Made by a program: the position numbers and the translations under genes
Shown here: positions 41,763-48,907 of the stretch, piece by piece
How the letters are laid out: every line of letters starts with the position of its first letter
How positions within the stretch are numbered: position 1 is the stretch's first letter
From: CAYYYG01 sp964490875
GTDB taxonomy: Bacteria > Patescibacteriota > Microgenomatia > UBA1406 > GWC2-37-13
NCBI GenBank assembly: GCA_964490875.1
Contig: CAZBEF010000001.1
Span: forward strand, 248,001 to 312,000
Length of the DNA: 64,000 nt
Direction of reading: 5' to 3'
The notes under the pieces: generated by a model
What the model was told of the DNA's origin: nothing
The model's database searches: none
The model's input: the letters and a program-made list of their open reading frames with translations, nothing else

Positions 41763-42140
41763 ATGGCAGATACAGCATCGAAATCCATCCTCGTTGTTGA
41801 AGATGATCAGTTCTACTCTAATATCTTTAAGAAAAAACTTACTTTAGAAGGATTTAACGTTATACTCGCTGCAGACGGTGAACAGTGCATGAAAGCAGTA
41901 CGAGAACAGCCTTGCAATTTAATCTTACTTGATATGGTTATGCCAGTGAAAGATGGAATTCAAACGCTTAAAGAACTCAAAGCAGATGAAGGATTAAAAA
42001 ATATACCGGTGATTATATTATCTAATCTAGGTCAGGAAGCAGATATAGATGAAACAAAAAAGCTAGGAGCAGCCGATTATATTGTCAAATCAAATATGTC
42101 AATCCACGATATGGTTGAAAAAGTTAGAAAATTTTTATAA
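41763..42140 (+). CDS. Stand-alone response-regulator receiver protein
   Basis: The 125-residue protein is a bare receiver domain: acidic pair VVEDDQ (13-16), phosphoacceptor D57 in LILLDMVMP, Thr/Ser position in VIILSNLG, and the conserved lysine in YIVKSN. There is no output domain, so it works by protein contact, as CheY-like or relay proteins do. TATACT ends 8 nt before its ATG. A second receiver follows after 22 nt and looks like a diverged duplicate. The PAS kinase at 16389-18311 is one possible partner. Confidence 0.92.
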   Translation: MADTASKSILVVEDDQFYSNIFKKKLTLEGFNVILAADGEQCMKAVREQPCNLILLDMVMPVKDGIQTLKELKADEGLKNIPVIILSNLGQEADIDETKKLGAADYIVKSNMSIHDMVEKVRKFL

Positions 42141-42162
42141 TCTAAACATATATATTAAACCT

Positions 42163-42549
42163 ATGGCAAAAATACTGATTGTAGAGGATGATAGCGAACT
42201 GCAGATTATTTATCAGAGAAAACTCAGCCATGAAGGGCATGAAATCTTTACCGCTACAACTGGCGAAGAAGGACTGGCATTAGCACAGTCAAAAAAACCA
42301 GATATTATACTGCTCGATGTAATGCTCCCGGGAGGATTAAATGGATTTGATGTTTTGGAACAACTGAAACGAACGCCTGCTATGGCAAATACTCCAATAC
42401 TTATACTTACCAATCTTGATACTGAGCAAAATACCGCCATGTCTATCGGTGCAAACGATTATATTATAAAAGCAAACACATCACTTGATCAGATGGTTGA
42501 GAAAGTAAATAAATACCTTCAGCCGTCATCAGGTAATGAGTCACATTAA
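42163..42549 (+). CDS. Stand-alone response-regulator receiver protein
   Basis: From ATG 42163 the protein has 128 residues starting MAKILIVEDD. The acidic pair, D52 in IILLDVMLPG, the Thr in ILILTNLD and the lysine in YIIKAN are in place. A longer start at 42082 lies inside the previous gene and is not needed: TATATT ends 6 nt before 42163. It shares ending patterns with its neighbour (MVEKVRKFL, MVEKVNKYL), which supports tandem duplication. A pilin-like gene follows closely. Confidence 0.92.
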   Translation: MAKILIVEDDSELQIIYQRKLSHEGHEIFTATTGEEGLALAQSKKPDIILLDVMLPGGLNGFDVLEQLKRTPAMANTPILILTNLDTEQNTAMSIGANDYIIKANTSLDQMVEKVNKYLQPSSGNESH

Positions 42550-42558
42550 ATATTTTAT

Positions 42559-42894
42559 ATGATTATGGATAAAATCCTTTTAGCACAATTAAAGATTGGA
42601 AATGAGACAATTGCTTCTCCTTTGATGAATAAGGATAAGAAGCCTTATGAAAATCTAGGAGAGATTATCAGTGCAGTCACTAATTTCTTGATTCCAATCG
42701 GTGCAGTTATACTTCTCTTTGTTCTTATTTGGGGAGGCTATGATTTTATGTTGTCTCAAGGAAGCCCTGATAAAATAAAATCAGCGAGATCAAAAATTGT
42801 AGCGGGAATTGTGGGACTCGTGCTTATGGTGTTTGCTTACATTATCGCGAAGTTTGTATCGTATATGTTTGATATAAACAGCGGTATTTTATAA
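42559..42894 (+). CDS. T4SS pilin-like membrane protein
   Basis: The 111-residue protein has an N-terminal polar stretch (KIGNETIASPLMNKDKKPYENLG) and then two membrane helices around the loop SQGSPDKIKSARSKIVAG, as in the two pilin-like proteins at 6853-7558. ATG 42559 or 42565 (third codon) may be the start; a TATTTT hexamer precedes the latter by 8 nt. It stands apart from the other secretion genes, next to two receiver genes. Confidence 0.72.
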   Translation: MIMDKILLAQLKIGNETIASPLMNKDKKPYENLGEIISAVTNFLIPIGAVILLFVLIWGGYDFMLSQGSPDKIKSARSKIVAGIVGLVLMVFAYIIAKFVSYMFDINSGIL

Positions 42895-42899
42895 GCAAC

Positions 42900-43739
42900 T
42901 TATTTTGTATTAAAGTGTTTGATTGCCTGTTCGTAGTTTTTCGGATTACCAACATCAAACCATTGACCTTCAAATACAAAGCCAGTTACCTGTTTTTGTG
43001 AAATTAACCCATCAATTACATCTTCAAATAAGAAAGTGTTTTTATTTTTTGGAAAGTAATTAAAAATAGTAGGCTCGCAGACATAAATTCCGCAGTTAAC
43101 AAGATTGCTTTTGACCTCTTCGTTATTGGTGTGTTGATAAAAGCGGACAAGTTTTGTTCCATGAAGAGCCAATTGTCCAAACTCTATTGGTTTATCGACG
43201 GTAGTTAGCGCGGCGGTTACAACAGATTTTTCTTTTTGATGAAATTCAATAAGATCTCTAAACTGCAGGCTCGTCACAATATCTCCGTGGATGACAAGGA
43301 AAGGACCACCTTCAACATATTTTTTTACCTGTGCAATGGCTCCACCAGTCTGAAGAGGATCCTTTTCTTCTGCATAGGTAATATGAACGCCAAATTTTTT
43401 GCCATCACCAAAATACTCCTGAATTTTATTCCCAAGGTATCCAGTACTTAAAATAATCTCATTTATGTAGTTTTCTTTTAGTTCCTGAATTATATATTCT
43501 AAAATGGGTTTGCCCTTCACCGGAAGTAATGATTTGGGCACTTCGTATGTATAAGGTCTGAGCTGGCGTCCGACACCCCCTGCAAGTATAATTGCTTTTT
43601 TAATTGTGGGTATGTTATATTGATCTAGAATATATTCTATTGCATGAGATCTGTTCCGGATTTTCTGATGATCAATAAGGCGGTCAACATTGTCGATTGT
43701 AGACTGTTTAAGAGTGATAGTTATGCGGGATCTTCTCAT
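42900..43739 (-). CDS. Ribbon-helix-helix / sugar-phosphate nucleotidyltransferase fusion
   Basis: The 279-residue protein joins two domains. Residues 2-42 (RRSRITITLKQSTIDNVDRL, then RNRSHAIEYILDQY) form a typical MetJ/Arc-type ribbon-helix-helix DNA-binding domain. Residues 47-279 are a nucleotidyltransferase of the glucose-1-phosphate thymidylyl/guanylyl type: AIILAGGVGRQLRPYT, PKSLLPVKGKPILEYII, VIHGDIVTS and the closing GQWFDVGNPKNYEQA. In the first loop the usual GTR is GRQ. The GTG start at 43760 would begin inside the promoter, so ATG 43739 is used. It may make NDP-sugar and regulate DNA (inference). Confidence 0.9.
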   Translation of the reverse strand: MRRSRITITLKQSTIDNVDRLIDHQKIRNRSHAIEYILDQYNIPTIKKAIILAGGVGRQLRPYTYEVPKSLLPVKGKPILEYIIQELKENYINEIILSTGYLGNKIQEYFGDGKKFGVHITYAEEKDPLQTGGAIAQVKKYVEGGPFLVIHGDIVTSLQFRDLIEFHQKEKSVVTAALTTVDKPIEFGQLALHGTKLVRFYQHTNNEEVKSNLVNCGIYVCEPTIFNYFPKNKNTFLFEDVIDGLISQKQVTGFVFEGQWFDVGNPKNYEQAIKHFNTK

Positions 43740-43747
43740 CTGGATAT

Positions 43748-43776
43748 ATTGTACTAACACGATTGACTTTTGTCAA
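43748..43776 (-). promoter_or_regulatory. Promoter of the RHH-nucleotidyltransferase gene with palindrome
   Basis: On the minus strand: TTGACA (43771-43776), 17-nt spacer, TACAAT (43748-43753), then 8 nt to ATG 43739. The -35 is part of the palindrome TTGACAAAAGTCAA (43763-43776), a fitting size for a ribbon-helix-helix operator. Confidence 0.7.
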
Positions 43777-43861
43777 AATTATATATATAATAGCTTTTGG
43801 CTATGCGTAAAAATTACTCATTTTGGAACACCCTTTGTGTCATTTTTAAGTTGTAGCAATT

Positions 43862-43888
43862 GCCCCGCGAAGTCGGGGATTTTTTTTG
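43862..43888 (+). terminator. Intrinsic terminator or attenuator before the UMP-kinase fusion gene
   Basis: CCCCG and CGGGG pair around a six-base loop, followed by eight T. It ends about 11 nt before ATG 43899. It could stop upstream transcription or attenuate this gene. Its sequence also resembles the CCCG..GAAG..CGGG palindromic repeats nearby. Confidence 0.6.
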
Positions 43889-43898
43889 GCAAAAAAAT

Positions 43899-45227
43899 AT
43901 GTTAGGACAACAAAAAGAACTACCAATAATTATCTCGGTCGGTGGTGGTTTAATTGTTCCCAACGGTGGCATAGATACTAACTTTCTTAAAAAACTCAAC
44001 ACTTTTATCAGAGGCCAGGTAAAAAAAGGCAAACGATTCTTCCTAGTTGCAGGCGGAGGCCGGACAGCCCGTCATTACCGCGACGCAGGGAAAGCCGTAT
44101 CTGGCGATATGACCGATGAAGATTTAGACTGGCTGGGCGTACATGCCACCCACCTCAACGGCCATTTGCTTCGTACTATTTTTCAGGATATAGCCAACCC
44201 AAGAATAATTCAAAACTACGACAAAAAATTATTAAACTGGAACGAACCGATTGTTATTGCGGCCGGATGGAAGCCAGGCTGGTCGACAGATTATTGTGCT
44301 GTTAAGCTCGCACAAGATTATGGAGCTAACCTTGTCATCAACCTCTCGAACATTGATTGGGTTTACACTAAAGATCCTCGAGTTCACCCCGACGCCCAAC
44401 CCATTAAAAAACTCACATGGACAGAAATGGAAGATTTGGTGGGAAACAAATGGATACCAGGAATGAACGCCCCGTTTGATCCAATCGCCGCCCAGCTTGC
44501 TAAGAAAAATGACTTAACGGTTATTGTCACCAATGGAAATGATTTTAAGAATTTCGAGAATATCCTGGAGTTTGAATCTTTTAAAGGTACAGTTATTACT
44601 CCGTACAGAATTGATAGTGCCTTCTACGATAGAGAATATTATGAAGGTAAAAAAGGCAAACATAGATTAGGTCACAAAGTGAATGCTCTGGGGACTTCAT
44701 TCCAAGGAATAACTAATTTTTATCGAGCCTTTCTTATCAAGACCTTCATTAATCCAAAAAACTGTCTCGATATAGGCTGTGGTAATGGCAACCTTATAAA
44801 ATGGCTTCGTTTCTTTGGCATCGATGCCCAAGGAGTAGAATTGTCAAAATATGCATTGGAACTTTTGGATCCAAAAATCAAGCCATATGTTAAGGAAGCA
44901 GATCTTATAGATTTACCATATAAAGATGAAGAGTTTGACTTAGTGATTAGTTTCGATGTTTTGGAACATGTAGAACGAGGAAAGATAAAGAAGGCAGCGC
45001 TTGAAGCAGTCCGTGTTTCCAAAAAATATATTCTGCACAAAATTTATACCCGTGAAAATTTATGGATTACTTTATTGCATCGAAAGGATTTTTCACATGT
45101 CTCTGTTTTGCCGAGAGTACGATGGAAGAGTATTTTTTCCAGTCTTCAGAATGTTTCGATACTCCACAATTCTTTCTTCCATCTTCCTATATTCATGGAG
45201 ACGATCTTTCTTCTTAAGAAAAAATAA
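43899..45227 (+). CDS. UMP-kinase-like / SAM-methyltransferase fusion protein
   Basis: From ATG 43899 it has 442 residues. Residues 8-237 form an amino-acid-kinase domain of the archaeal-type UMP kinase class: IIISVGGGLIVPNGGID, FFLVAGGGRTARHYRD, WKPGWSTDYCAVKLA, NLSNIDWVYTKDPRVHPDA and the C-terminal MNAPFDPIAAQLA. Residues 242-442 form a class I methyltransferase: LDIGCGNGNL (290-299), acidic end of strand 2 (GVELS), ADLIDLPYKDEEFDLVISFDVLEHV. The TTG start at 43860 lies in the upstream hairpin. UMP to UDP conversion by the first half is likely; the methyl acceptor is unknown. Confidence 0.9.
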   Translation: MLGQQKELPIIISVGGGLIVPNGGIDTNFLKKLNTFIRGQVKKGKRFFLVAGGGRTARHYRDAGKAVSGDMTDEDLDWLGVHATHLNGHLLRTIFQDIANPRIIQNYDKKLLNWNEPIVIAAGWKPGWSTDYCAVKLAQDYGANLVINLSNIDWVYTKDPRVHPDAQPIKKLTWTEMEDLVGNKWIPGMNAPFDPIAAQLAKKNDLTVIVTNGNDFKNFENILEFESFKGTVITPYRIDSAFYDREYYEGKKGKHRLGHKVNALGTSFQGITNFYRAFLIKTFINPKNCLDIGCGNGNLIKWLRFFGIDAQGVELSKYALELLDPKIKPYVKEADLIDLPYKDEEFDLVISFDVLEHVERGKIKKAALEAVRVSKKYILHKIYTRENLWITLLHRKDFSHVSVLPRVRWKSIFSSLQNVSILHNSFFHLPIFMETIFLLKKK

Positions 45228-45260
45228 ACCACATATAATAATGTAGTATTATATAGATTT

Positions 45261-45300
45261 CCCGCAAAGCGGGACTAAAGCCTGCTTTCGCAGGAATGAC
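45261..45300. repeat. Paired palindromic repeats before recF
   Basis: Two small hairpins stand side by side: CCCGCAAAGCGGG (45261-45273) and CCTGCTTTCGCAGG (45281-45294), the second ending in GAATGAC. This is the same type of edge as the other repeats. The recF start follows at once. Confidence 0.7.
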
Positions 45301-45310
45301 AAGGACCACA

Positions 45311-46354
45311 ATGATTTTGACATCTATTCACTTAAAACAATTCAGAAATTTCGAAAACAGGGCATTTGCCATTCATCCTTTTTTGACAATTATTATCGGG
45401 GAGAATTCGCGCGGCAAGACTAATTTGCTTGAGAGCATCTTTTTTTCTATTTCGGGAAAAGGATTTCGCGAATGGCGGGAAGAAGAGTTGATTATGTGGG
45501 ACAAAGCGAATCTTTCTGTTGAATCAACCTGGCACGAGTCAGAGTCTAAATCGGTATTCAGCATTTTTCTAACGAAAAAGAGTACTGGTATAGAAAAGAA
45601 ATTTGCCGTGCAGAAAGTACAGAAGAGTGCGATTCAATATAAAGAATTTCAAACGAATGCAGTATTGTTTGCCCCCGAACATATCGATATTGTTACCGGT
45701 TCACCCGATGAACGAAGATCGTACATTAACTCTATTTTGTCGGCTGCAGACCGTGAATATAAGAAGCGAGTACAGAATTATGAGCATGCATTGCGAAAAC
45801 GGAACAAAGTTCTGGAGTTCCATAAGAATGAAGCAGCTCTTATTGAGGAACTGGGATTCTGGAATACTTATCTTGAGGAACAAGCAGCATATATCACACA
45901 AGAAAGAGAGCAATATGTAGAGTATTTAAATCTTCATAATAAAGTAGATCATAAAACTTTCGCGATTGAATATTTGAAAAATCCATTTACAAAGGCCCGG
46001 CTTGCCGAAGTGTTTACCGAGGAGCGGAGGTGGCGGAAAACTATTATTGGCCCGCAAAAAGATGATTTTGCTATTACGATTGAAGATTCTGTTTCTAAAA
46101 ATGTACACCATTATGGTTCACGAAGCGAGCAGAGGCTGGCGGTGTTCTGGCTAAAGTTAAATGAGTTGAGATATTTTGAGGAGTCTTTTAAGAAACGTCC
46201 ACTGCTTTTGCTGGATGATATTTTTTCGGAATTGGATATTAAGAATAAGGCGTTGGTGCTGCATCTTATTAAGTCGTATCAGACGATTCTAACTACAACT
46301 GAAGTTGAGTTATTAGAGTTGTCAGAGATGCCACAGGAAATTATTAAATTGTAA
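45311..46354 (+). CDS. recF: DNA replication/repair protein RecF
   Basis: The 347-residue SMC-like ATPase helps load RecA at gaps. It starts MILTSIHLKQFRNFE, the usual RecF start, and has Walker A GENSRGKTN, FAPEHIDIVTGSPDERRSYI, a long helical arm, the signature-like SRSEQRLAVFWLKLNE, and Walker B PLLLLDDIFSELD. ATG 45296 lies within the palindromic repeat; ATG 45311 has an AAGGA 5 nt upstream, one of the few Shine-Dalgarno-like sites seen. dnaA and dnaN are not in the window. Confidence 0.95.
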   Translation: MILTSIHLKQFRNFENRAFAIHPFLTIIIGENSRGKTNLLESIFFSISGKGFREWREEELIMWDKANLSVESTWHESESKSVFSIFLTKKSTGIEKKFAVQKVQKSAIQYKEFQTNAVLFAPEHIDIVTGSPDERRSYINSILSAADREYKKRVQNYEHALRKRNKVLEFHKNEAALIEELGFWNTYLEEQAAYITQEREQYVEYLNLHNKVDHKTFAIEYLKNPFTKARLAEVFTEERRWRKTIIGPQKDDFAITIEDSVSKNVHHYGSRSEQRLAVFWLKLNELRYFEESFKKRPLLLLDDIFSELDIKNKALVLHLIKSYQTILTTTEVELLELSEMPQEIIKL

Positions 46355-46360
46355 TTATGC

Positions 46361-46524
46361 GTCATTGCGATCCCGACGAAGTCGGGAGAAGAAATCCCAT
46401 TTTTTGTGTCATCCCGACGAAGGTCGGGATCCCATTCATTTATTGGATGCCGAAACGAGTTCGGCATGACAATTTTATTATGGGATTGCTTCGTCACTCA
46501 GTCACTCAAGTTCCTCGCAATGAC
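46361..46524. repeat. Composite palindromic element with 10-bp terminal inverted repeats
   Basis: GTCATTGCGA (46361-46370) and TCGCAATGAC (46515-46524) are exact inverted repeats. Within them lie the hairpin TCCCGACGAAGTCGGGA (46371-46387) and an inner pair AATCCCA...TGGGATT. The centre holds a second element bounded by GTCAT...ATGAC (46408-46470), with its own hairpins (TCCCGACGAAGGTCGGGA and TGCCGAAACGAGTTCGGCA). It fills the gap between recF and the helicase gene. Confidence 0.8.
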
Positions 46525-46526
46525 GT

Positions 46527-47699
46527 CTAGTTTCTTGAAAAAATATAGAGTTCTTCTTCAGCGCGAGTTACTGCAGTATACAGCCAGCGTTTCCATTCGT
46601 CATCTGTCATTTGTTTAAACCGTTCTTCAAATAAAACCACTCGTTTTGCCTGGCTGCCTTGCGCTTTATGAACTGTCAATGCGTACCCGAAATCAAATAA
46701 ATCGCCTTGCATAATCTGTCGTCTGTCAGCAGTAAAATTCAATGCCGAATTTTCATTAAACTGCTTGGCAGAAATCAGTCCTTTATACGTCTGATTTTCA
46801 TCGTCCATCTCGATTTCGGCATAAAACCAGTCATCATCCGCCCGAGTAATTGACACAATTGTTCCCAGCATACCATTGAAAATCTGTTTACGATGATTGT
46901 TTCGCAGGCAAATTACTCGGTCTTGAACCATCGGCAATGGCGATTCAAAGCCCATGATGTTTCGAATATGGGTATTCAGTTTTTTCCGTGTTGTATTATA
47001 TCCGCATAAAATTAAAGTGTCGTTATTATAACTTTGCAGTAATTCCTGCACTGCTTCCTGCCCATCATATTCAGACATATTGTATTTAATCACGGTATCC
47101 GAGTAAACTCCTTGTCTTACCATGCCATGTTCACGGGCTTGAATAGAAAGTCCGATAATTGGATTTTTTTCTGCCTGCCGGTGAATCTTCTCGAGCCGAA
47201 GCTGTGGCTGCTGCATAAGGTTAAAACTTCCTTTAATGGGCGGCAGCTGCCCATGGTCGCCGACAACTATGATTGGCACATCATAAAATAACAAATGACG
47301 CCAGATCATCTCATCGACCATCGAAGCTTCATCAATAAAAATTAAGTCGCGATCGAGTTTCTTTTTTGGCTGCCAGCCGACAATTTCTTCACGATCATTA
47401 ACAATCGGTGAATAAATTAAGGAATGAATCGTGCCCACGCTATCTTTCTGAAATATAACTTTCTGTTTTGAAAGTTCATTCTTCAGCACGCGCGCCGCTT
47501 TTCCGGTATAACTTGCAAAACCTACTTTAAGATTATCCTGAAGTTTGTTAAGTTCTTTACGAATTATCGCGATTAATGTCGTTTTCCCCGTTCCAGCATA
47601 TCCGCCGAGCGTTATAAATCGTTTTTTTTTAGAATCATTTCTATACCAGCTGAGGACAGAAAATAATGCTTGTTTTTGATCGTCGGAAAGGGGAGTCAT
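46527..47699 (-). CDS. RecD-like superfamily 1B DNA helicase
   Basis: The 390-residue protein has Walker A GGYAGTGKTT (32-41), motif Ia region GFASYTGKAARVLKNEL, Walker B LIFIDEASMVDEMIW, motif III VVGDHGQLPPIKG, and the C-terminal motifs ALTVHKAQGSQAKRVVLFEE and YTAVTRAEEELYIF. This matches RecD2/Dda/TraA-type helicases that move 5' to 3'. It is shorter than RecD2 and lacks the N-terminal helix-hairpin-helix domain. It is convergent with recF across the composite repeat element. Confidence 0.9.
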   Translation of the reverse strand: MTPLSDDQKQALFSVLSWYRNDSKKKRFITLGGYAGTGKTTLIAIIRKELNKLQDNLKVGFASYTGKAARVLKNELSKQKVIFQKDSVGTIHSLIYSPIVNDREEIVGWQPKKKLDRDLIFIDEASMVDEMIWRHLLFYDVPIIVVGDHGQLPPIKGSFNLMQQPQLRLEKIHRQAEKNPIIGLSIQAREHGMVRQGVYSDTVIKYNMSEYDGQEAVQELLQSYNNDTLILCGYNTTRKKLNTHIRNIMGFESPLPMVQDRVICLRNNHRKQIFNGMLGTIVSITRADDDWFYAEIEMDDENQTYKGLISAKQFNENSALNFTADRRQIMQGDLFDFGYALTVHKAQGSQAKRVVLFEERFKQMTDDEWKRWLYTAVTRAEEELYIFSRN

Positions 47700-47782
47700 A
47701 GAAAACTAATTATAATGAATAATAGTGATTCTAGATACATTTACATTTGCAAATAAATTCTAATATCTATATCATAATCTTT

Positions 47783-48832
47783 ATGAGAAAGGTTTTTTTG
47801 GCGCTCGGAATTCTATTTCTCACTTATGGAACAATTAATTTCCTTATAAAGTTTCCTGTTCGCGGACAGTCTTCTTGTGCAATGCAGTCAATCGGCGACA
47901 TAAACTGCGATAGTAAAATTGATCTTATCGATTTTGAAATCTGGAGAAAAGGATTTTTGGGATTATTAACTGTCACACCGACCGGTGTTCTATCCGCTAC
48001 ACCTACACCCTCGACATTCCCCGGTACGATCACTCCAACACCAACAACTCCGGGATCTGCAAACATTTGGAAACCAACTCCAGACAAACCTATTCATTGG
48101 CATTGGCAGCTTTCTCAGGATTTCGTATATCCCCGTGATGTAAAACCAGGAGTTACCGTCTATGATATCGACGGAGAATATACAAGTGCACAAACCGTGG
48201 CTCAGCTCCATGCATTGGGACCTGATATTAAAGTCATTTGTTATATCGATGTCGGAGTTTTTGAGGATTACAGATCAGATGCAAACAAGTTCCCTGATTC
48301 AGTCAAAGGAAATGCGGATCAGGGATGGAATGGTTCATGGTGGCTTGATATTCGGCAAACTTCGATCTTAAAACCTATTATGGAAGCCCGTATACGCGAT
48401 TGGTGTAAGGCAAAAGGATTTGATGCTGTAGAACCAGATGAAAGCGAAGTCTCAAATAATAATTCAGGCTTTCCGATTACTCAAGCACAAAATGTTGCAT
48501 ACAGTAAAATGATTGCTGATTTAGTTCATCAATACGGTATGTCTGTTGGGTTGAAAGGCAATAATGCCGAGGCTGCAAATTATGTTTCCTTCTCCGATTG
48601 GAGCCTTTCCGAGCAATGTTTCGAATACAGCGAATGCGATTCGTTATATAACTCATTTATCAAAGCGGGCAAAGCAGTATTCATTATTGAATATGACGGT
48701 ACACCTGACTGTACGTGGGCGAATGCGAATCATCTGAATGCAGCAAAACGCGACCTGAATCTTGTCGGTCCTACAAACAGCGCCTATCGTTATACTCCCT
48801 GCGTCCCCGATAACAGAAATACGTGGCAATAA
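47783..48832 (+). CDS. Secreted GH114-like glycosidase with N-terminal dockerin-like repeat
   Basis: From ATG 47783 it has 349 residues: signal peptide (1-29), one dockerin-like calcium-binding repeat (38-60, GDINCDSKIDLIDFEIWRKG), a Thr/Pro linker, and a GH114-like domain (about 98-345): WHWQLSQDF, VTVYDIDGEY, VICYIDVGVFEDYR, GFDAVEPDESEV, YGMSVGLKGN and VFIIEYDGTPDC. GH114 enzymes hydrolyse alpha-1,4-galactosaminogalactan. The acidic residues of the active-site strands look kept. ATG 47783 has TATCAT 7 nt upstream. The next gene carries the same dockerin-like unit twice. Confidence 0.82.
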   Translation: MRKVFLALGILFLTYGTINFLIKFPVRGQSSCAMQSIGDINCDSKIDLIDFEIWRKGFLGLLTVTPTGVLSATPTPSTFPGTITPTPTTPGSANIWKPTPDKPIHWHWQLSQDFVYPRDVKPGVTVYDIDGEYTSAQTVAQLHALGPDIKVICYIDVGVFEDYRSDANKFPDSVKGNADQGWNGSWWLDIRQTSILKPIMEARIRDWCKAKGFDAVEPDESEVSNNNSGFPITQAQNVAYSKMIADLVHQYGMSVGLKGNNAEAANYVSFSDWSLSEQCFEYSECDSLYNSFIKAGKAVFIIEYDGTPDCTWANANHLNAAKRDLNLVGPTNSAYRYTPCVPDNRNTWQ

Positions 48833-48907
48833 ACAACTTTTAAAAACTACACCATTTGTCAATTGTTGTATCGTAATCGGGTTTTTGATATCTTGTTTGT
48901 ATTTAAT

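Noticed and set aside
43860..43898. TTG start giving 13 extra residues on the UMP-kinase fusion
   Set aside because: It lies inside a GC-rich hairpin with T run that looks like a terminator; the ATG at 43899 begins the conserved part.
45296..45310. recF start at 45296
   Set aside because: That ATG is the edge of a palindromic repeat (GGAATGAC). The internal ATG at 45311 has an AAGGA upstream and gives the usual RecF start.
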